Source of the DNA: Arthrobacter sp. MYb227
GTDB taxonomy: Bacteria; Actinomycetota; Actinomycetes; Actinomycetales; Micrococcaceae
Direction of reading: 5' to 3'
Assembly: GCF_002975435.1 (NCBI RefSeq)
Contig: NZ_PCPT01000010.1
Coordinates: forward strand, 46,850 to 110,849
Length of the DNA: 64,000 bases
The notes beneath the pieces are model-generated. The model saw only the letters and a program-made list of their open reading frames with translations, did not search any database and was not told where the DNA came from. The stretch's first letter is position 1; the number at the start of each line of letters is the position of its first letter. Below, in pieces: positions 1 through 7,637 of the stretch. Made by a program: the position numbers and the translations under genes.

Positions 1-750
1 AATGGTGCCGAAGAAGTTGTGCGTCAGGCTCGGGCCACTATCACCGATGAAGATGTAACAATTCGCACATACATTGAGTCCGGTGATCCATCAGGTGTGC
101 TGCTGGATCTGAGCCGTCAGGCGGAACTCATTGTCGTGGGTACCCGTGGCCGCGGTGGATTCGTTGGCCGTCTGCTTGGATCGGTTTCCAGCGCGCTTCC
201 GGCACACGCAAAATGCCCGACGGTTGTCGTTCCGCTGTGCATTGCTAAACGCTCGGATGATGATCCGGAAATTCAGGACCGGATTGTTGTTGGCGTTGAT
301 GGTTCTGACCGTGCTCGGATGGCTGTGCTTGTTGCTGCCGAGCTTGCCGCTGCCCGCGGCCTGTCGATGCGCATCGTATGTGCTCTGGCCCCGGTTAGCG
401 GGGCTCTGGCATGGATGCCGGCAACAGTGGACCAGGAAGCCGTGGCGGCCGATGTTCGCCACCAGATGACAATTGGCAAGGCCTGGTTGCAAAGCTACTT
501 CCCGGAATTGGAAATCGATATTGATGTCCTCGAGGGTGCCCCGGTTGAAATTTTAATTCGTGAGTCGCAGACAGCAAGGCTGCTGGTGACCGGCTCACGC
601 GGTCGCGGAGGATTTGCTGGCATGCTCCTTGGATCCACTAGTCAAGGCGTCCTACACCACTCCAAGGGCCCTGTGATGGTGGTTCCCGATGGTGATGATC
701 CACGTTTGGAAACTCGCAAGCGCTTTGAGGATCGGGCCAACGGCCTATAA
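1..750 (+). CDS. Universal stress protein, tandem UspA domains (5' end outside window)
   Basis: Two UspA-type nucleotide-binding domains in tandem. The open frame runs through base 1 with no stop, so the true start lies upstream and the GTG at 19 is only an internal codon. The visible part holds the end of domain 1 (VVGTRGRGGFVGRLLGS) and a full domain 2, which starts at RIVVGVDGSD and ends with TGSRGRGGFAGMLLGSTS. The two G-rich motifs match the ATP-binding G-2X-G-9X-G(S/T) pattern of ATP-binding Usp proteins. Such proteins are cytoplasmic and associated with starvation and redox stress; the exact role here is unknown. A strong hairpin terminator follows the stop codon by about 15 bases. Confidence 0.93.
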   Translation, partial: NGAEEVVRQARATITDEDVTIRTYIESGDPSGVLLDLSRQAELIVVGTRGRGGFVGRLLGSVSSALPAHAKCPTVVVPLCIAKRSDDDPEIQDRIVVGVDGSDRARMAVLVAAELAAARGLSMRIVCALAPVSGALAWMPATVDQEAVAADVRHQMTIGKAWLQSYFPELEIDIDVLEGAPVEILIRESQTARLLVTGSRGRGGFAGMLLGSTSQGVLHHSKGPVMVVPDGDDPRLETRKRFEDRANGL

Positions 751-765
751 GTACCACTGAACAGT

Positions 766-808
766 AAAAAGCTCCGCTCAACCAGACAAAGGTTGGGCGG
801 AGCTTTTT
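766..808. terminator. Rho-independent terminator, probably bidirectional
   Basis: An 18-bp stem (arms 766-783 and 791-808, one G-U pair) encloses a 7-nt loop. The A-run on the left and T-run on the right mean it can work on both strands. It separates the universal stress gene from the convergent NlpC/P60 gene that ends at 849. Confidence 0.9.
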
Positions 809-848
809 CGTGGTCCTTCAAGATATAACTACACGGAATTTGCCGGTG

Positions 849-2519
849 TTAGTAGCGTCCCGCATAGGGGTGAAGATTATTGACGTAGCTCAACGGAGTT
901 ACCGAGATTCCGCTATTCGGGTTGCGCGCATGAACTACCTGACCGTTACCCAAGTAGATGGCCACATGGTAGAAAGACCGTCCACCGTTGCTGGAGGAGA
1001 AGACCAAGTCTCCGCGACGCAGCTGGCTCAAAGGAACCTTCTTGGGTGCTGCAGCATATTGCTGTGAGGAGCTACGCGGTATGCTGATGCCCGACTTTGC
1101 GAATGCAGTTCCGGAGAAAGATGAACAGTCGAAGCTTTTGGGTCCGTTGGCACCAAAAATGTATCCCTTTGACGGATCATCCGCAGTTTTAAGTGCCCAA
1201 GAAATTGCCGAATTGAAGTTTCGGGATGACGGCGGTGCAACCTCAGTGACCGGCGGCTTCGGCTTCGGCTTGGGAGTCTCAGGCTTCGGAGTCGGTTTTG
1301 GAGCAGGAGCCGGTGTTGGCTTCGGGGTGGGCTTTGGCTTCTCTGGGGTTGGAGTTGGCTTCGGCTTTTCCGGTGCCGGTTTAGGCTTCTCCGGCGTCGG
1401 CTTAGGAGCTTCCGGTTTCGGCTTCTCCGGAGTTGGCGTCGGCCTGGGAGCGTCCGGAGTAGGGGCTGGCTTAGGTGCCTCCGGTGCTGGCTTTGGCTTT
1501 TCAGGTGCTGATTCAGGCACGATCGGTTCCGGCTGCGAAACTACGGGAATGGTCTCGGTCGGCTTGGGCTTAGTTGGTTTAGGAACCAACGTATTATCCT
1601 GCTGGCGTTCGGTTGGAACCTTTTTCGGCGGAGCAGCAAGCGGCTTAATCTCCGCAGGATTCACTGGCTCTTCGAGCACCGGGGGAGTCTGTGGAGCCGA
1701 CTCAATCAATGCCTGAAGTCGTGCTGCCTCTGTTGCAGCTTCCTTGGCGGCAATACGCTGGGCTTCGACCTTTGCATCAACATCGCGCAGGAAAGCGAGC
1801 TGGTTGATGATGTCGTTGCGGAGCTTTTCTTGAGGCGAGATCTCTGCCTCGTAAGAGGAGAGCGTACTCGCTGCGGTACTGGCCGCCTCTAGCTGGGCCG
1901 CGGTTGCCTCGTTTGCTGCCGACTCCGCATCGCCTGCATAGTCCTGCCAAGCCTTCCAAAGGGCTGCGGCTTCTTCAGCAGTGCTGACGGTGCGTGCGCG
2001 ATTGGCACTTAGCGCTCCCATAGTTGAGGCCTTGTAGAGGACATCGCTGTCGGCGTTGCTCTCAAGCAAAGTCACCACGCCGGGGTTAATTCCACCATTA
2101 CGGTACAAATCGGAAGCCAGAGCTCCGACTTCTTTTTTACTGTTCAGCAGGTATTCGGTGGCTTTTTCGGCTTCCGTGCGGGCTTCCTTAGCGGCGCTTG
2201 CACGTTTTTCGAGAAGCTCGTTTGCATCAAGGAGGCCGTCTTGAGCTTCAAGTGCACTGGCTTCTGCCGTCAGAATCTTGCTGCGTCCTGCTTCAATGGC
2301 TGCTTCTAGTTGGGAAACCATTGCCTGAAGTTGTGCAGGATCGGATTTGGCGGCCTCTAACTGCGCCTGAGTAGGTAAGGGAGTAGTCGGTTCGCGGGTG
2401 ATGCTGACGGAAAGCTGTGGGGCGAGCGGTGCGGCGGAAGCCGGGGCTACACCAGCGACGCAAGAGACAGTTAAAGCAATTGCGCAGGCTGCAACACCAA
2501 GTGTTTGCCGGAATACCAT
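849..2519 (-). CDS. Secreted NlpC/P60 peptidoglycan hydrolase with coiled coil and Pro-rich linker
   Basis: 556 aa. An N-terminal signal peptide (about 1-30, ending ASA-A) is followed by an Ala/Glu-rich predicted coiled coil (about 50-270). Next is a long low-complexity linker with repeated PKP/PEKPKP/PTPE units (about 300-430), then a C-terminal NlpC/P60 domain. The catalytic cysteine is in FDCSS (about C465) and the histidine in FYHVAIY (about H518), with H530 in VVHARN as the likely third polar residue. The family cleaves D-Glu-diamino acid bonds in stem peptides outside the membrane. The coiled coil plus NlpC layout resembles RipA/RipC-type separation hydrolases. It is a paralogue of the gene at 2819-3922, which lies upstream on the same strand. 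Confidence 0.93.
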   Translation of the reverse strand: MVFRQTLGVAACAIALTVSCVAGVAPASAAPLAPQLSVSITREPTTPLPTQAQLEAAKSDPAQLQAMVSQLEAAIEAGRSKILTAEASALEAQDGLLDANELLEKRASAAKEARTEAEKATEYLLNSKKEVGALASDLYRNGGINPGVVTLLESNADSDVLYKASTMGALSANRARTVSTAEEAAALWKAWQDYAGDAESAANEATAAQLEAASTAASTLSSYEAEISPQEKLRNDIINQLAFLRDVDAKVEAQRIAAKEAATEAARLQALIESAPQTPPVLEEPVNPAEIKPLAAPPKKVPTERQQDNTLVPKPTKPKPTETIPVVSQPEPIVPESAPEKPKPAPEAPKPAPTPDAPRPTPTPEKPKPEAPKPTPEKPKPAPEKPKPTPTPEKPKPTPKPTPAPAPKPTPKPETPKPKPKPPVTEVAPPSSRNFNSAISWALKTADDPSKGYIFGANGPKSFDCSSFSGTAFAKSGISIPRSSSQQYAAAPKKVPLSQLRRGDLVFSSSNGGRSFYHVAIYLGNGQVVHARNPNSGISVTPLSYVNNLHPYAGRY

Positions 2520-2669
2520 GCCGTGTGTTCCTTACCGCTGCGATCGGTTGAAAGCATTTCCAAAATACCTGTGAAAATGCGGCGCGGGAGTCCGGCCTGA
2601 TCGCTGCTACCTCTAGCACCATATGGGATATTCATTCACATTGGCAACATCCTGCGCAAAACAAAAAGC

Positions 2670-2687
2670 AATTACAGCCGTGTAATT
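2670..2687. promoter_or_regulatory. Inverted repeat upstream of the 849-2519 hydrolase gene
   Basis: AATTACA-gccg-TGTAATT is a perfect 7-bp inverted repeat about 150 bp upstream of the NlpC/P60 start at 2519. The AT-rich symmetry suits a protein-binding site. It has no T-tract and is distinct from the terminator at 2731-2773. The function is inferred only from position. Confidence 0.4.
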
Positions 2688-2730
2688 ATCAGATTTTTTG
2701 TCTCGTTATAGACGATCACAGTGCATGCGC

Positions 2731-2773
2731 GAAAGCCGTGCTGGCATGGGAACCCATCATCAGCACGGCTTTC
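2731..2773 (-). terminator. Hairpin terminator of the 2819-3922 NlpC/P60 gene
   Basis: A perfect 13-bp stem (arms 2731-2743 and 2761-2773) lies 45 bases past the stop of the NlpC/P60 gene at 2819-3922. There is no long T-run on either side, so termination may be partial. It would uncouple the two tandem hydrolase genes. Confidence 0.7.
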
Positions 2774-2818
2774 ATTTCACCGAGTACATCTCCGCGTGCA
2801 AGGTATGGCGAATATTCC

Positions 2819-3922
2819 TTAGTAACGGCCTGCGTACTTGTAGATATTCCGCATACCCGCATAGTTAAGCTTGGTAACCGAGATACCAGCCTTGGGGTTA
2901 CGTGCGTGAGCGATCTTGCCTCCGCCAATGTATAGAGCAACATGGTAGAAGGAACGGCCACGGTTAGAGGACCAGAAAACGAGGTCACCCTTCTTCAGCT
3001 TGGAGAGCTTTACCTTTTTGGGTGCAGCCTTGTACTGTGCGCTGGAAGTGCGCTTGAGCTTCTTGCCGCCTGCGGCAAATGCCTTGCCTGTGTAACCCGA
3101 GCAGTCAAAGTAGCGGGGTCCGGTTGCCCCGTAGCGATACTTGTACTTGTTGTTACTTGCAATTTTTTTGGCCCATTTCACCGAATTGTCGATGCGCTTG
3201 GCACGGGAAATTGCTGTTGGTAACTGAACGGCTGCACCAGAGATTGATGCGGTTCCGAATGCGCCACTAGGTACCGTGGCGAATTCGGGGTCAAGGGCAG
3301 GGTCATTGATTGGCGCTTCAACGTTTTGTTCAGAATCCTGCAATGCTGCCATGAGTTCGGCTTCTTCGCGGGACTCGGTCAGTTTTTGCAAGCGCGCGGT
3401 TTCGGCCTTCACCGTAGTGTTGCCAACCTTGGCCGAGGCTCTGATGAGTTCTTCTCGCTTGGCGCTCAGTTCTGTTTCGGCCTTCGCATAGAGGCTCTGG
3501 ACGTTAGCCGAGATTGCAGCGCTCTGTTGGCGGTCACGTTCGGCGGCAGTAAAACTGAACTTAGCAAGTGAGGTGCCTGAAAGTGAGGTGGGAGAGATCT
3601 TCTGGGCGGTTGCTGATTCTTCGGCAACTACTAGGTTCTCTGCTGCTTCGAGGGCCACGGCTTCGGCATCCTGGAGGGCAGCGTCTACCTGGAAGATCTG
3701 AGATTCAAGGGATTTGGCCGTGGTGGCCGGGGCGATGGCAGCTACTGCCATGCTCTTGGTGATGTCTTGAATAAGATTTGGGTTGAGCTCTGCTGCGAGG
3801 ACGGTTTCCGAGGGAATATCTGAATTTGTGGGAACCGGAGCTGCGGAGGCGCCTGTTGCCAAAACGGTGCTGGCTACTAGCGCGGTGCTGGTCGCAATGA
3901 CCAAGTGTCGAAGGACGGACAA
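2819..3922 (-). CDS. Secreted NlpC/P60 peptidoglycan hydrolase
   Basis: 367 aa. Signal peptide at about 1-28 (cleavage near SAA-P), then an Ala/Glu/Ser-rich helical region (about 75-215) and an NlpC/P60 domain. Catalytic residues are Cys about 274 in FDCSGYTG and His about 327 in FYHVALYIG, with a further His in IAHARN. The catalytic domain is unusually lysine-rich (KKVKLSKLKKGD), which would favour binding to acidic wall polymers. It shares the domain and C-terminal YAGRY end with the 556-aa paralogue downstream but lacks the proline-rich linker. Probable role is peptidoglycan stem-peptide cleavage in growth or cell separation. Its upstream region carries the MtrA-box-like array at 4127-4176. 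Confidence 0.92.
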   Translation of the reverse strand: MSVLRHLVIATSTALVASTVLATGASAAPVPTNSDIPSETVLAAELNPNLIQDITKSMAVAAIAPATTAKSLESQIFQVDAALQDAEAVALEAAENLVVAEESATAQKISPTSLSGTSLAKFSFTAAERDRQQSAAISANVQSLYAKAETELSAKREELIRASAKVGNTTVKAETARLQKLTESREEAELMAALQDSEQNVEAPINDPALDPEFATVPSGAFGTASISGAAVQLPTAISRAKRIDNSVKWAKKIASNNKYKYRYGATGPRYFDCSGYTGKAFAAGGKKLKRTSSAQYKAAPKKVKLSKLKKGDLVFWSSNRGRSFYHVALYIGGGKIAHARNPKAGISVTKLNYAGMRNIYKYAGRY

Positions 3923-4272
3923 GGGATTTTCCTAACTGCCTTGCAGCGCAACCAGGTTTTGGAATCGTGGCCGGGCGAATCATGTTGGCAAGATAGGCCT
4001 GCCGGATCGCCGATCGTTCTTGGTCACGGGTTGAGCTGCATCCCCAAGAAGTAGGAGTGGTGGGGTGGCTTTGTGCAACGAATGCATAACGAGCATGCAG
4101 GAGTATGCGTGGCTTGTCGAGGGTTCGGTCACGAAATGGTCACGATAAAATTGGTTTTCGTAACCATTTCGTGACCAAAATATTTTTACTAATTCCGTTC
4201 CGAGCTGGACTTTTGTGCTAAGTGCCGGGCTAGGGTGCGAATCACAAAAATATTTTTCTCTATTTTAGAGAT
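3923..4272. other. 350-bp intergenic region upstream of an NlpC/P60 gene
   Basis: No credible gene is seen. The region carries the GGTCACGA direct/inverted repeat array at 4127-4176, two near-identical AAAAATATTTTT tracts (about 4178-4188 and 4246-4257), and a smaller TTCTTGG/CCAAGAA inverted repeat (about 4018-4048). It must hold the promoter and a long 5' leader of the gene at 2819-3922. I looked for the c-di-AMP (ydaO-type) riboswitch often found before actinobacterial wall hydrolases and could not support it. Confidence 0.6.
4127..4176. promoter_or_regulatory. MtrA-box-like repeat array (candidate operator)
   Basis: The left arm contains GGTCACGA-AAT-GGTCACGA, a perfect 8-bp direct repeat with a 3-bp spacer (4127-4145). 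Read on the other strand, the right arm is GGTCACGA-AAT-GGTTACGA (4158-4176). The two direct repeats face each other, so 4127-4140 and 4163-4176 also form a perfect 14-bp inverted repeat. An 8-3-8 direct repeat of GTNAC-type half-sites is the form described for MtrA of actinobacteria, which controls NlpC/P60 and M23 hydrolases. The gene it precedes is an NlpC/P60 hydrolase. The T-rich + strand flank could also make a terminator, but no + gene ends here. Confidence 0.6.
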
Positions 4273-4644
4273 TCAACCCCAGCCGAGGTCGTGAAGACGT
4301 TTGTCGTCAATTCCGAAATGGTGGGCAATTTCGTGAACCACAGTAATTCCTACCTCCTCGATTACCTGCTTTTCGCTCGAGCAAATATTTAGGATCGAAT
4401 TTTTGAAGATGGTGATTCGGTCCGGCAGTGCTCCGGCATCCCATCCAGCATCCCGATCGGTTAATGAAGTTCCTTCGTAGAGTCCTAGGAGCTGAGTCTG
4501 CGGATCTTCATTTGGGGGTGGAGCGTATGCGTCTTCAACAAAAATGACAACGTTGCTCATGAGGCGACGGAGAGCTTCGGGAATCTGCTCTAGCGACCGC
4601 TCTACCAATAGTTCAAAGTCATCATCTGTCATTTCGAAAGCCAT
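4273..4644 (-). CDS. Small zincin-like metallopeptidase family protein
   Basis: 123 aa, typical length for the minimal zincin family (Zincin_1). The HExxH motif appears as HEIAHHFGID near residues 108-117, with the Asp after HHFGI as the likely third zinc ligand. Other visible features are an N-terminal helical part with PEALRRLMSNVVIFVED and the family-typical LLGLYEGTSLTDRD segment. The substrate is unknown and proteolytic activity has not been clearly shown for the family. No Shine-Dalgarno sequence precedes the ATG at 4644, but a TAGAGT hexamer sits 7 nt upstream, so the transcript may be leaderless. Confidence 0.88.
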   Translation of the reverse strand: MAFEMTDDDFELLVERSLEQIPEALRRLMSNVVIFVEDAYAPPPNEDPQTQLLGLYEGTSLTDRDAGWDAGALPDRITIFKNSILNICSSEKQVIEEVGITVVHEIAHHFGIDDKRLHDLGWG

Positions 4645-4753
4645 AAAACGAACTCTAGCGATAGTTTCCGACTCGCTGCTTGCCGTCCGGAAAAATCTTT
4701 TCCGCGTGATTCCGGGATTTTTCTAGCTTTTTCGGCCCGGAGGGCCTCTCGTT

Positions 4754-4782
4754 TTGCATCAACGGAAATTTACCTCTATAGT
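4754..4782 (+). promoter_or_regulatory. Promoter for tRNA-Glu
   Basis: TTGCAT (4754-4759) and TATAGT (4777-4782) are separated by 17 bp, an excellent vegetative sigma-factor promoter. Transcription would start near 4789, about 40 bases before the mature tRNA-Glu. Confidence 0.8.
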
Positions 4783-4827
4783 TATTGGAGTCCACTGCGG
4801 CGGAGAAATTCAACGCAGAGGTTCCTG

Positions 4828-4900
4828 GCCCCCATCGTCTAGCGGCCTAGGACACTGCCCTTTCACGGCAGCGGCACGGGTTCGAATCCCGTTGGGGGTA
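4828..4900 (+). tRNA. tRNA-Glu (anticodon TTC)
   Basis: A 73-nt cloverleaf. The acceptor arm is GCCCCCA/TGGGGGT with a G-U first pair. The anticodon stem CTGCC/GGCAG (4855-4859, 4867-4871) holds TTC at 4862-4864, and the T arm reads GGGTTCGAATCCC. CCA is not encoded. It is the first of three clustered tRNA genes. Confidence 0.97.
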
Positions 4901-4916
4901 CGCATGAAATGCGGAT

Positions 4917-4945
4917 TTTACAAGAGCGAAAAGCTCTGGTAGAGT
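4917..4945 (+). promoter_or_regulatory. Candidate promoter for tRNA-Asp/tRNA-Phe
   Basis: TTTACA (4917-4922) and TAGAGT (4940-4945) with a 17-bp spacer lie between tRNA-Glu and tRNA-Asp. This suggests a separate start for the downstream tRNA pair, in addition to read-through from the tRNA-Glu promoter. Confidence 0.6.
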
Positions 4946-4980
4946 TCTTGTCTTGTGAGCGAGGGAGACTTCGCAAGTAA

Positions 4981-5054
4981 GGCCCTGTAGCGCAGTTGGT
5001 TAGCGCGCCGCCCTGTCACGGCGGAGGTCGCGGGTTCAAGTCCCGTCAGGGTCG
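4981..5054 (+). tRNA. tRNA-Asp (anticodon GTC)
   Basis: A 74-nt cloverleaf with acceptor arm GGCCCTG/CAGGGTC and discriminator G. The anticodon stem is CCGCC/GGCGG around loop CTGTCAC, giving anticodon GTC. The T arm reads CGGGTTCAAGTCCCG. CCA is not encoded. Confidence 0.97.
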
Positions 5055-5110
5055 CTTTGGTTTTCTGGTTCGCTGGGAGATCACGGTGATCATCTAGCCT
5101 GATGATGCCA

Positions 5111-5183
5111 GGCTCTGTAGCTCAGTTGGTAGAGCGTTCGACTGAAAATCGAAAGGTCACCGGATCGACGCCGGTCGGAGCCA
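5111..5183 (+). tRNA. tRNA-Phe (anticodon GAA)
   Basis: A 73-nt cloverleaf with acceptor arm GGCTCTG/CGGAGCC, anticodon loop ACTGAAAAT (GAA) and discriminator A at 5183. The next three bases are CCA, which may be a genomically encoded tail or chance. No promoter is obvious in the 56-bp gap after tRNA-Asp, so the two are probably co-transcribed. A strong terminator follows at 5190. Confidence 0.97.
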
Positions 5184-5189
5184 CCACAT

Positions 5190-5218
5190 AAAACCCTCTT
5201 GGAAACAAGGGGGTTTTT
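5190..5218 (+). terminator. Rho-independent terminator of the tRNA cluster
   Basis: A 12-bp stem (arms 5190-5201 and 5206-5217, one G-U pair) with a GAAA tetraloop ends in a T-run. It lies 7 bases past tRNA-Phe. Confidence 0.92.
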
Positions 5219-5450
5219 GCTTTAACTCGAACCTTGGACTTTAAGCCCTCTTCAGTAGCCAGCACCACCTCATTTCTGAGCCAATTCCGGCGTTGCCCTA
5301 GACTCCACTTTTCGCGGGTTTTAAGTGAGCCCGCTTTGTGCCTATATATAGGTATAAAGCGGTGACGATCCTCCAATGGCTTTCTGGGACGTAACCAAAA
5401 AACGGTTGTACGCTGTGATTAGTGCCACTGAATAACTTTTGGAGGTAAAA

Positions 5451-5900
5451 ATGAGCGATCCACTTGCATCCGAGAAGTCAGCCCCCGCAGAAAATCAACG
5501 TGTTGCCGGGGGACTAACTAAGCTCACCGATCTTGCCATAGCCAAAGTCGCAGCGGGTGCAGCTCGAAGTGTTCCTGGGGTTCATTCGCTTGGATCAGGA
5601 ACTTCGCGGGCCTTGGGGGCAATTCGCGGTGCGGTGGGCGCGGGTTACGAACCCGCCCACGGTGTCAGTGTTGAGGTGGGAGCAACACAAGTAGCAATCG
5701 ATATTGTCTTGACGGCAGTGTTCGGGGTCCCACTGCACGAGCTGGCGGGAAGAGTGCGTGAAGCTGTATTTGTCTCCACCAGTGAATTAACCCAACTTCA
5801 CGTTGTTGAGGTCAATATTGAGGTTGGAGACGTCTATATTCCAGGACCCACGGGGTTAGGCAGTAAACAAGAAACAGTAAATCGAGGAGAACAGCCTTGA
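5451..5900 (+). CDS. Asp23/Gls24 family envelope stress protein
   Basis: 149 aa. The start is ATG 5451, preceded by GGAGGT at optimal spacing; the upstream in-frame TTG overlaps that ribosome site. The protein shows the family fold: LTDLAIAKVAAGAARSVPGVHSL, then GVSVEVGATQVAIDIVLTAVFGVPLHELAGRVREAV and a C-terminal VVEVNIEVGDVYI. In staphylococci Asp23 is a membrane-associated protein anchored by AmaP and linked to cell-wall stress; a similar role is inferred here. It is the first gene of a five-gene operon with overlapping or adjacent reading frames (5451-7624). It ends four bases into the next gene. Confidence 0.93.
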   Translation: MSDPLASEKSAPAENQRVAGGLTKLTDLAIAKVAAGAARSVPGVHSLGSGTSRALGAIRGAVGAGYEPAHGVSVEVGATQVAIDIVLTAVFGVPLHELAGRVREAVFVSTSELTQLHVVEVNIEVGDVYIPGPTGLGSKQETVNRGEQP

Positions 5901-6088
5901 AAACTACACTCATTGGTACCTTAATCGGAGCAATTCTTGCCTGGGCGGCGCTTTCTTATGGTTTTGGCGGGTTCCTTCTCATGGCGGTCTTCATGGCGAT
6001 TGGAGCGTTCGCCGGCAAAATGGCTAACAGTCGGGTCGATTTCAGGGCCCTGCGTGACGTGTTAACCGGGCGGCGCTCTTCATCATGA
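5897..6088 (+). CDS. DUF2273-like small membrane protein
   Basis: 63 aa, nearly all hydrophobic: two transmembrane segments (about 5-24 and 26-43), then a short basic cytoplasmic tail (RALRDVLTGRRSSS). The TTG start at 5897 overlaps the upstream stop, with GGAG in front of it. DUF2273 proteins sit between asp23 and amaP genes in many Gram-positives and probably form part of the membrane anchor of Asp23-type proteins. The family assignment rests on size, topology and position. Confidence 0.8.
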   Translation: MKTTLIGTLIGAILAWAALSYGFGGFLLMAVFMAIGAFAGKMANSRVDFRALRDVLTGRRSSS

Positions 6089-6432
6089 GTGCCTTGACCG
6101 GAATGAAAAGTTTAGCTCGGCCGGGCGAACAGTTCCCGGGATATACCCGTATCGGTGCGCACGCGCTAAGCAATGCTGCCCGAGGCATAGCGGGAAACCT
6201 CTTTGACGTGGATCCATATTTAGTACGCGTCTTTTTGCGTGATGATGCTGGATATCTTGCACTGAGTATTAATCTTCCGCTTTCCCTGAGCAGACGGACT
6301 GTTTCATTGCTTCAAGACGCAAGAACCCAGCGACCAATCTTGGGACAGCAGTTCACTGCGCTCACCGGAGCGCTTGTGAGCAAGGTAGATATCAGAATCA
6401 CGGGTGTTGTCGCTGCAGAGGGTTGGACTTGA
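6085..6432 (+). CDS. Asp23-operon protein of unknown function
   Basis: 115 aa, no transmembrane segment. The pattern resembles a short, diverged Asp23-like fold: IGAHALSNAARGIAGNLFDVDPYLVRVFLRDDAGYLALSI, then VSLLQDARTQRP and a terminal SKVDIRITGVV strand. I infer that it is another alkaline-shock-type subunit working with its operon partners. Its ATG overlaps the upstream stop (ATGA), and its own stop lies two bases before the next ATG. No catalytic motif is visible. Confidence 0.75.
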   Translation: MSALTGMKSLARPGEQFPGYTRIGAHALSNAARGIAGNLFDVDPYLVRVFLRDDAGYLALSINLPLSLSRRTVSLLQDARTQRPILGQQFTALTGALVSKVDIRITGVVAAEGWT

Positions 6433-6434
6433 GC

Positions 6435-7013
6435 ATGAGTGATCTCGACGATGAAACCGTCAAAACACGTGAACTGACTAGCGGCAGATCACCTGCGGCG
6501 ATAGTACTTGCGGTGCTGGTTATTGTATTGTGCGGATACGCACTTTTTGAAGCCTCGCTCAAAGCGTTGGGTCAAGAACCACTAATCGCAACCCCAGAAA
6601 CATGGTGGCGTTGGATCTCGACATTACCCGGGGAATCGAACCTCTACGCGTTAGCCGCAGCCGGAGCGGTGCTGACCATGCTGGGTCTGACATTCTTTAT
6701 TCACGGTGTCCGGACTGGACGACTTGCTAAACACTCGATGCAATGCGAAGAGGCAGTCCTGATACTTGACGATCAGGTCCTGGCAGCTGCCCTAGCTCGG
6801 CGGACTCAGGTGGACGCAGCGGTTGGACAAGGCCAAGTCTTGGTCATCATCAACAGAGATCGCATCGAGGTGCAGATTAGACCAACATCTGGAACGCCGC
6901 TTAGCGACGACACCGTAATTGCGGCTCTTGAAAATGAGCTGGAAATTAATTCCGTCGTACCTTTACCAAAGATTAAGGTAAAAATATCTGCGAACGGGGT
7001 GATCGGGCAGTGA
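6435..7013 (+). CDS. DUF6286-type membrane protein of the Asp23 operon
   Basis: 192 aa from ATG 6435; in-frame TTG codons at 6423 and 6429 overlap the previous stop and are less likely. Two transmembrane helices (about 19-40 and 68-88) are followed by a cytoplasmic domain (about 95-192) with alternating strands and helices ending in LPKIKVKISA. This layout, two TM segments plus a small alpha/beta domain between Asp23 and AmaP genes, fits the actinobacterial DUF6286 family. It probably acts with AmaP in anchoring Asp23 proteins. The stop overlaps the next GTG (GTGA). Confidence 0.75.
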   Translation: MSDLDDETVKTRELTSGRSPAAIVLAVLVIVLCGYALFEASLKALGQEPLIATPETWWRWISTLPGESNLYALAAAGAVLTMLGLTFFIHGVRTGRLAKHSMQCEEAVLILDDQVLAAALARRTQVDAAVGQGQVLVIINRDRIEVQIRPTSGTPLSDDTVIAALENELEINSVVPLPKIKVKISANGVIGQ

Positions 7014-7624
7014 ACCTCACCCCACGGCCACTGAATCGGCTACTTTGCGCCATCTTCGGCGTTTTGATCATGGTTATAGGCATCCACCTGCTGTTGATCT
7101 CAACTATTTCCGGCTATGCAAGGTGGTGGCGCGCCTTCGCAGGTGAAGTAGGTCAAACAAGCCTGCAAATACTGAGAAACACAACGCTCGCGGGACAAAA
7201 AGATTCCTGGCTATGGATTCTGATAGCCATGGGGCTCATCATCATCATTTTGTTGATGATTTGGTGGATTGCTGTGCAAGGCAGAGGTCGGGTGAACGAG
7301 TACGTCAATAGCTATTTTCAGGATGATCCGGTGCCCGGACGCATTGAAATTACCGATGCAGCAGTTGAACAAATTTTGCGTACGATCCTAGGCAAACGAA
7401 CCGATATTGTGTCCCTGAGCCTAACTCTCTGGGAGAACACACCAACCCCGGGGATTAGAGTCAAGGTACAACCGCGCAGCGGTGTTGCACCCGCCGAGCT
7501 CGGGGCGCAGGTTGCTCTGGCAGTCCGTGAGACCCAGGAACTCATGGGTGTCTCGGGCCCGATTGTTGTACATCTGGCCGCCGGTGCGCGCGCTAGGTTT
7601 GCTCGTAGTGAACGCGTCCAATAG
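7010..7624 (+). CDS. amaP: Alkaline shock response membrane anchor protein AmaP-like
   Basis: 204 aa. TM1 at about 11-33 and TM2 at about 68-90 (WIALIMGL...IIILLMIWWIAVQG type) are separated by an outside loop, and a cytoplasmic domain (about 105-200) follows. That domain has an Asp23-like pattern: EITDAAVEQILRTILGKRTD, then GIRVKVQPRSGVAPAELGAQ and GPIVVHLA. AmaP recruits Asp23 to the membrane in Staphylococcus; position as last gene of the operon and topology support the same role. The GTG start overlaps the previous stop. The gene converges on 7638-8636 with only 13 bases between stops. Confidence 0.83.
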   Translation: MNLTPRPLNRLLCAIFGVLIMVIGIHLLLISTISGYARWWRAFAGEVGQTSLQILRNTTLAGQKDSWLWILIAMGLIIIILLMIWWIAVQGRGRVNEYVNSYFQDDPVPGRIEITDAAVEQILRTILGKRTDIVSLSLTLWENTPTPGIRVKVQPRSGVAPAELGAQVALAVRETQELMGVSGPIVVHLAAGARARFARSERVQ

Positions 7625-7637
7625 TATTCAGAGTATT

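Noticed and set aside
1240..1560. Tandem DNA repeat array
   Set aside because: The repetitiveness is coding: short PKP/PEKPKP units of the protein linker with varied codons, not a CRISPR or satellite array.
988..1716. 242-aa Gly/Phe-rich open frame on the + strand
   Set aside because: It is the antisense shadow of the Pro/Lys-rich linker and NlpC domain of the real minus-strand gene; repeats of GFG come from reversed PKP codons.
3923..4126. c-di-AMP (ydaO-type) riboswitch before the NlpC/P60 gene
   Set aside because: Expected from the gene family, but I could not align the conserved GGGGAAC and CCGAACC-type segments on the minus strand. A covariance-model search would settle this.
4163..4190. 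Intrinsic terminator on the + strand formed by the 14-bp repeat plus T-rich flank
   Set aside because: No + strand gene ends upstream of it, and the direct-repeat substructure is better explained as an operator; kept only as an alternative.
4754..4942. 62-aa open frame
   Set aside because: It covers the tRNA-Glu gene and its promoter; no protein evidence.
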